NCBI RefSeq assembly: GCF_001984175.1
Contig: NZ_MTQP01000036.1
Span: forward strand, 1-64,000
DNA from: Saccharothrix sp. ALI-22-I
GTDB lineage: Bacteria; Actinomycetota; Actinomycetes; Mycobacteriales; Pseudonocardiaceae
Direction of reading: 5' to 3'
Length of the DNA stretch: 64,000 nt
The position numbers were made by a program, and so were the translations under genes. The notes under the pieces were generated by a model, which did not search any database, was not told where the DNA came from, and saw nothing but the letters and a program-made list of their open reading frames with translations. Of this stretch, positions 60,188-64,000 are shown piece by piece. Position 1 is the first letter of the stretch. Each line of letters begins with the position of its first letter.

Positions 60188-60838
60188 CTACTTGGGGATG
60201 GGAATCCCGGTCACGGTCACCGCACCCCCGGTGGGCGCGAGCTGGCCGATGATCCCGGCGAAGGTCAGCGAGAACGTGGTCCCCGTCGCCCCGACCCGCT
60301 GGTCCAGCTCCACGAACCCGTTGATGCTGGAGTTCTTCGCGATCGACGCCGGCCACCGGCTGGTCGACGGGGACGCGCCGTAGTTGCGCTGCGTGTCGTC
60401 GACCGCCGAGACGGACGCCACCGGCAGGTCCATCTTCGAGGTGCTGGCGTTTATGGCGGTGACGAACACCTTGAGGCGGCCACCGAGGTTCTCGACCTTG
60501 GTGACTTCCACGGTGAGCAGGCCGCGTGCCTGCTTCCACGACCCGGTGAGGACCTTGGTCTCCCCGCTGGGCGGCGCTTCCTCCGCCGACGAGGAGGACA
60601 ACGGGGACGACCCCACCGCGCCGTCGAGACCGCCGCCGATGGGCTCGTCGGACGTGCGCCTCGGCGTGGTCGGGGCAGCGGTCGACGAGGTTTCGCCCAG
60701 CGTGAAGCTCAACGCGCCGACGCCTACCGTGCCGGCGGTGACGGCCTGGATCACGCCGAGCAGCACGAGCACGCCGAGCATGACCATGCTGATCTTGAGA
60801 ACTGCGTTGCTCTTCTTGCGGTGGATCTCGTCGTCCAT
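60188..60838 (-). CDS. Membrane-anchored exported hypothetical protein
   Basis: ATG 60838 follows GAAGGAC and gives 216 residues; the longer frame is shadow. A short basic cytoplasmic start, one membrane helix (about 15-38), a Ser/Thr/Pro-rich linker (about 48-90) and a C-terminal beta-sandwich-like domain (about 95-216) follow in order. The domain resembles the DUF4352-type immunoglobulin-like group found outside actinobacterial membranes. No enzymatic motif is present. Confidence 0.7.
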   Translation of the reverse strand: MDDEIHRKKSNAVLKISMVMLGVLVLLGVIQAVTAGTVGVGALSFTLGETSSTAAPTTPRRTSDEPIGGGLDGAVGSSPLSSSSAEEAPPSGETKVLTGSWKQARGLLTVEVTKVENLGGRLKVFVTAINASTSKMDLPVASVSAVDDTQRNYGASPSTSRWPASIAKNSSINGFVELDQRVGATGTTFSLTFAGIIGQLAPTGGAVTVTGIPIPK

Positions 60839-61028
60839 GACGTCCTTCGTCCGGGCGCACACGTGCGGATGTGAAACTCCCCCACTGAGTGTCGACAGTC
60901 TCGACATAGCCGATGCCAATAGTCAATGCGCAGGGGCCCCTGATCGACTCTGCGTAGCCCCCGATCGACACGCCGTCGACACCAGGGCTGCCCGTCCTCC
61001 GACGGGGGTGTGAGGTTAGGGTCACGCC

Positions 61029-61244
61029 GTGTCTGATGACGTCGCAACCACCGCGCAGGTGCTGTCCACCAACATCTTCGACTCCGCCGCCGAGGCGATC
61101 GAGGCGATCGGCGCCGCCGACGTGCTCGGTCTCGGTGTCCGGGTGTCGAACCGCCTCGTCCAGGACGAGGAGTCCGACGACACCCTCGTCGAGGAGTGGA
61201 TCGTCGAACTGCTCACCTCGGTTCCGACCGTCGACGAGGAGTGA
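61029..61244 (+). CDS. Small acidic hypothetical protein
   Basis: This 71-residue strongly acidic protein starts at a GTG. It has an Ala-rich helix (SAAEAIEAIGAADVLGLGV) and a C-terminal DDTLVEEWIVELL helix. It is compact, without cysteine or a membrane segment. No family is recognised. A hairpin follows directly. Confidence 0.6.
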   Translation: MSDDVATTAQVLSTNIFDSAAEAIEAIGAADVLGLGVRVSNRLVQDEESDDTLVEEWIVELLTSVPTVDEE

Positions 61245-61250
61245 GGCAGC

Positions 61251-61282
61251 TGAAGGGCCCCCACCCTCTACGGGGGCCCTTC
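61251..61282 (+). terminator. Terminator after the small acidic gene
   Basis: TGAAGGGCCCCC and GGGGGCCCTTCA form a 12-bp stem starting six bases after the stop codon. It may also serve the minus-strand oxidoreductase gene further right. Confidence 0.7.
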
Positions 61283-61289
61283 ACCCAAG

Positions 61290-61325
61290 CCCGAACCCGA
61301 ACCCGAGCCCGAGCCCGAGCCCGAT
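61290..61325. repeat. CCCGA(A/G/T) hexanucleotide tandem repeat, six units
   Basis: Six consecutive 6-bp units (61290-61325) lie in the gap between the terminator and the oxidoreductase gene. Such short arrays can vary in copy number by slippage. It is not in a coding frame. Confidence 0.8.
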
Positions 61326-61358
61326 CACTGTAATCCTTGTCACACCGTCAGATCCTCG

Positions 61359-62288
61359 TCACACCGTCAGCACGACCTTGCCCCGCACGTGCCTGCCCTC
61401 CAGCAGCTTGTGCGCGTCGGCGGCCTGTGCCAGCGGGAACGTCTGCTGCACCTCGACCTTCAACGCCCCGGAGCCGGCGTGCCCGGCCAGCCACTCCAGA
61501 TCCGCGGCGACGGGCTTGGCGTAGGCGTACCGACCACCCAGCTCCAGCACGTTGGTGTCCACAATGGACACGATCCGGGCCGGATCGCGCACCAGGGCGG
61601 GTGAGTCGTTGAGCGCGGCGCCGCCGACGCAGTCGAACGCCACGTCGACCTTCCCGTCGCCGCCGACGAGCTCGGCCACGTTGTCCACCAGCGCGTCCCC
61701 GTAGGCCACCGGCTCCACGCCGAGCGACCGGAGGAACTCGTGGTTGCGCGGCGACGCCGTGCCGATGACCCGTGACGCGCCCATGATCCGCGCGACCTGC
61801 ACGGCGAGGTGCCCGACACCGCCGGCGGCGGCGTGCACGAGCACCGTGTCACCGGCGGACACACCGACCTTCCGCAACGCCTGCACGGCCGTCAGCCCGG
61901 TCAACGCGAGCCCGCCCGCCTCCTCGAACGACAACGACGCCGGCTTGTGCGCCAACCCGCGCTCGGTGGCCGCGACCATCTCCGCGTACGCGCCGTGCTG
62001 CACGTGGTCCTTGCGCTGGTAGCCGAACACCTCGTCGCCGACCGCGAACCCGTCCACCGCGGGCCCCACGGCACGCACCACACCGGCCACGTCCCAGCCC
62101 GGGATCAGCGGGAAGTGGTGTGGCAGCACGCCCGCGACGTATCCCATGCGCACCAACCGGTCGACCGGGTTCAGACCCGCCGCCCGGACCTCGACCAACA
62201 CCTGGTCCAGCGAGATCACCGGGTCGGGCACCTCCCGCAACACCAGGACGTCGGCATCTCCGAATTCCGTCTGTGCGATCGCTTTCAC
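61359..62288 (-). CDS. NADPH-dependent quinone oxidoreductase (zinc-free MDR family)
   Basis: This 309-residue protein has the GroES-like N-terminal domain (LNPVDRLVRMG, PGWDVAGVV) and a Rossmann domain with AAAGGVGHLAVQVARIMGA (nucleotide binding). The catalytic zinc cysteines of alcohol dehydrogenases are absent, so it belongs to the quinone reductase branch. It reduces quinones or enones with NADPH. It lies 12 bases after the glnE stop on the same strand and may share its transcript. Confidence 0.92.
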   Translation of the reverse strand: MKAIAQTEFGDADVLVLREVPDPVISLDQVLVEVRAAGLNPVDRLVRMGYVAGVLPHHFPLIPGWDVAGVVRAVGPAVDGFAVGDEVFGYQRKDHVQHGAYAEMVAATERGLAHKPASLSFEEAGGLALTGLTAVQALRKVGVSAGDTVLVHAAAGGVGHLAVQVARIMGASRVIGTASPRNHEFLRSLGVEPVAYGDALVDNVAELVGGDGKVDVAFDCVGGAALNDSPALVRDPARIVSIVDTNVLELGGRYAYAKPVAADLEWLAGHAGSGALKVEVQQTFPLAQAADAHKLLEGRHVRGKVVLTV

Positions 62289-62300
62289 GAACTCCAGTGT

Positions 62301-64000
62301 TCAGGAACCGTAGAAGATCCGCTCGATCACGGCCCGCGCACGCCGGGTCGTGCGCCGGTAGGAGTCCAGGAACTCGCCGGGGTCGCTGTCGTACCCCATC
62401 GCCGACGCCACCGCCGTCAGGTCACGCCCGGTCGTCGGCAGCTGGTCACCGGGCTTGCCGCGGACCAGCACGACCGCGTTGCGCGCCCTGGTCGCCATCA
62501 CCCACGACTCCATCAGCGCGGACGAGTCGTCCGGCGACATCAGCCGCGCCTCGGTCGCCGCGCGCAGCCCGCGCACGGTCGACGGCGTGCGCAGGCCGGG
62601 CACCTCGAACGCGTGCTGGAGTTGCAGCAGCTGCACGGTCCACTCGACGTCCGCGAGCCCGCCGCGTCCCAGCTTGGTGTGCGTGGACGGGTCGGCGCCG
62701 CGCGGCAGCCGTTCGGCTTCGACACGTGCCTTGATGCGCCGGATCTCCCGCACGGCGCCCGCGTCCAACCCCTGCGCGGGGTACCGCACCGGGTTGATCA
62801 TGTCGATGAACCGCGTGCCCAGCTCGGTGTCACCCGCGATGGCCCGGGCCCGCAGCAGCGCCTGCGCCTCCCACAGCTCGGCCCACTGCGCGTAGTACGC
62901 CCGGTAGGACTCCAGCGTGCGCACCAACGGCCCCTGCCTGCCCTCCGGCCGCAGGTCGGTGTCCACCTGCAACGCCGGGTCCTGGCTGGGCGCGCTGAGC
63001 AGCCGCCGCACCCGTTCCACCACCGACGAGGCGTAACGGGCGGCGTCCGAGTCGGTCACGCCCGGCGCGGGCTCGCACACGAACATCACGTCGGCGTCCG
63101 AGCTGTACCCCAGCTCACGCCCGCCGAGCCGGCCCATGCCGATGACCGCGATCGTCGCCAACCGCTCGCCCGCGGACCGCACGACCGCGTCCAACGCCGC
63201 CTGCAACACCGCCACCCACACCTCGGACAGCGACACGCACACCGTCCGCAGCGGCACCAGCCCGAGCAGGTCCGCCGACGCCACCCGCAGCAGCTCCTGG
63301 CGGCGCAACGACCGGGCGGCGGTGACCGCGCGGTTCAGGTCGCTGTACCGGGACACGGCGCTGCGCAGCGGGTTGCCGATGGTCATCGGGTCACGACCGA
63401 TCAACGCCGTCGTGTCGGCCAGTAACGGCAACACCTCCGGCGCCCGCACCAGCAGGTCCGGCACGAATTTCGACGTGCCGAGCAGCGCGGCCAGCCGGTC
63501 GACCACCGTGCCCTCGTCCCGCAGCAACCGCAGGTACCAAGGCGTCTCGGCCAACGCCTCCGACACCCTCCGGTACGCCAACAGGCCGCCGTCCGGGTCC
63601 GGGGTGGTCGCGAACAGGTCCAGCAGTACCGGCAGCAGCGCCGTCTGAATCCGCGCCCGCCGGGAAACACCCCTGGTCAACGCCTCGATGTGCTTCAACG
63701 CGCCGTCCGGTGCGGCGTACCCCAACGCGGCCAGCCGTGCCGCCGCCTGGGACGTGGTCAACCGCAGCGCCTCCGTCGGTACGTTCGCGACGGCCTGCAA
63801 CAGCGGCCGGTAGAACAGCTTCTCGTGCAGCCTGCGCACCTGGTTGGCGCGCTTGCGGAACTCGGCCAGCAGCACCTGGCTCTCCGACAGCCCGCCCTCG
63901 GCGTGCAACCCCGCCGCGCGCGCCAGCCACCGCAACGCCGCCGTGTCGTCGTCCGCCGGGAACAGGTGGGTGCGCCGCATCCGCTGCAACTGCAACCGGT
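62301..64000 (-). CDS. glnE: Glutamine synthetase adenylyltransferase/deadenylase (3' part)
   Basis: The frame runs off the right edge of the window, so only the C-terminal 565 or so residues are visible. They contain the second nucleotidyltransferase domain (GMGRLGGRELGYSSDADVMFV, with the DxD metal motif) and the QVDTDLRPEGRQGPL and RGGLADVEWTVQ segments, followed by the C-terminal helical domain. This is the adenylylating half that modifies Tyr402 of GlnA. In mycobacteria glnE lies directly beside glnA; here about 18.8 kb, including the AICE, separates them. Confidence 0.95.
   Translation of the reverse strand, partial: RLQLQRMRRTHLFPADDDTAALRWLARAAGLHAEGGLSESQVLLAEFRKRANQVRRLHEKLFYRPLLQAVANVPTEALRLTTSQAAARLAALGYAAPDGALKHIEALTRGVSRRARIQTALLPVLLDLFATTPDPDGGLLAYRRVSEALAETPWYLRLLRDEGTVVDRLAALLGTSKFVPDLLVRAPEVLPLLADTTALIGRDPMTIGNPLRSAVSRYSDLNRAVTAARSLRRQELLRVASADLLGLVPLRTVCVSLSEVWVAVLQAALDAVVRSAGERLATIAVIGMGRLGGRELGYSSDADVMFVCEPAPGVTDSDAARYASSVVERVRRLLSAPSQDPALQVDTDLRPEGRQGPLVRTLESYRAYYAQWAELWEAQALLRARAIAGDTELGTRFIDMINPVRYPAQGLDAGAVREIRRIKARVEAERLPRGADPSTHTKLGRGGLADVEWTVQLLQLQHAFEVPGLRTPSTVRGLRAATEARLMSPDDSSALMESWVMATRARNAVVLVRGKPGDQLPTTGRDLTAVASAMGYDSDPGEFLDSYRRTTRRARAVIERIFYGS

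Overview
The window is high-GC actinobacterial DNA with dense, often overlapping genes. The markers are an actinobacterial whiB7, a GlnR-type box upstream of glnA, an ssrA tag ending YALAA, UPF0182, PPA1309 and DUF4191 genes, and a pSAM2-like integrative element. Together they suggest a Pseudonocardiaceae-type filamentous actinomycete (Saccharothrix/Lentzea/Actinosynnema/Amycolatopsis range). That placement is inferred from gene content, not from a search.

Layout. (1) 1-8549: the right end of a prophage. It holds minor tail genes, a reverse-strand membrane 'moron' gene, a lysis cassette (coiled-coil membrane protein, GH25-LysM2 lysin, holin-like protein with a second possible start), a HEPN/zinc-ribbon cargo gene and a large serine integrase. 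The integrase frame reads into tRNA-Ala(GGC). (2) 8550-16400: a DsbA-like oxidoreductase, a GNAT-MFS pair, a decayed TnpB relic with a perfect SOS-like palindrome beside it, the helicase HrpB, and a two-gene HTH/hydrolase operon behind a tandem palindromic operator. (3) 16436-24300: housekeeping genes: ssrA (tmRNA), a NarL-type two-component system, amidohydrolase-smpB-ftsX-ftsE-prfB and a PadR regulator. (4) 24639-41887: three tandem initiator tRNA genes followed by a block that matches, from memory, the mycobacterial Rv3193c-Rv3198c order (UPF0182, PDZ-Lon protease, zincin, DUF5679, ThiF-like, ABC1 kinase, whiB7, uvrD2). It then joins the DUF4191-RDD-glnA block. whiB7 has a 73-codon leader ORF and an attenuator-like hairpin. 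(5) 43495-53991: an actinomycete integrative and conjugative element (AICE): int-xis-rep-traB-spd-HTH-small-pra-korSA(GntR)-pif(Nudix), plus a membrane cargo gene, a nonsense-interrupted gene and an IS5-family insertion sequence. A 15-bp direct repeat identical to the end of glnA lies at the far end, next to a T-tailed terminator that faces the wrong way for its present neighbours. This indicates insertion into the glnA 3' end. (6) 54065-64000: a second NarL-type system divergent from a MacB-like ABC exporter, small conserved genes, a quinone oxidoreductase and the 3' part of glnE. GlnE modifies GlnA, so the AICE sits inside a glnA-glnE neighbourhood.

How the genes relate. ssrA and smpB (trans-translation), prfB (termination) and the initiator tRNAs form a translation neighbourhood. 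ftsEX serves division. glnA and glnE form the nitrogen assimilation enzyme and its modifier. In the AICE, KorSA-type operators lie upstream of both pra and korSA/pif, matching the regulatory circuit known from pSAM2. The least described items are the HEPN/zinc-ribbon prophage gene, the tandem TTGAC-N7-GTCAA operator and its HTH/hydrolase pair, and the glnA-end integration site.
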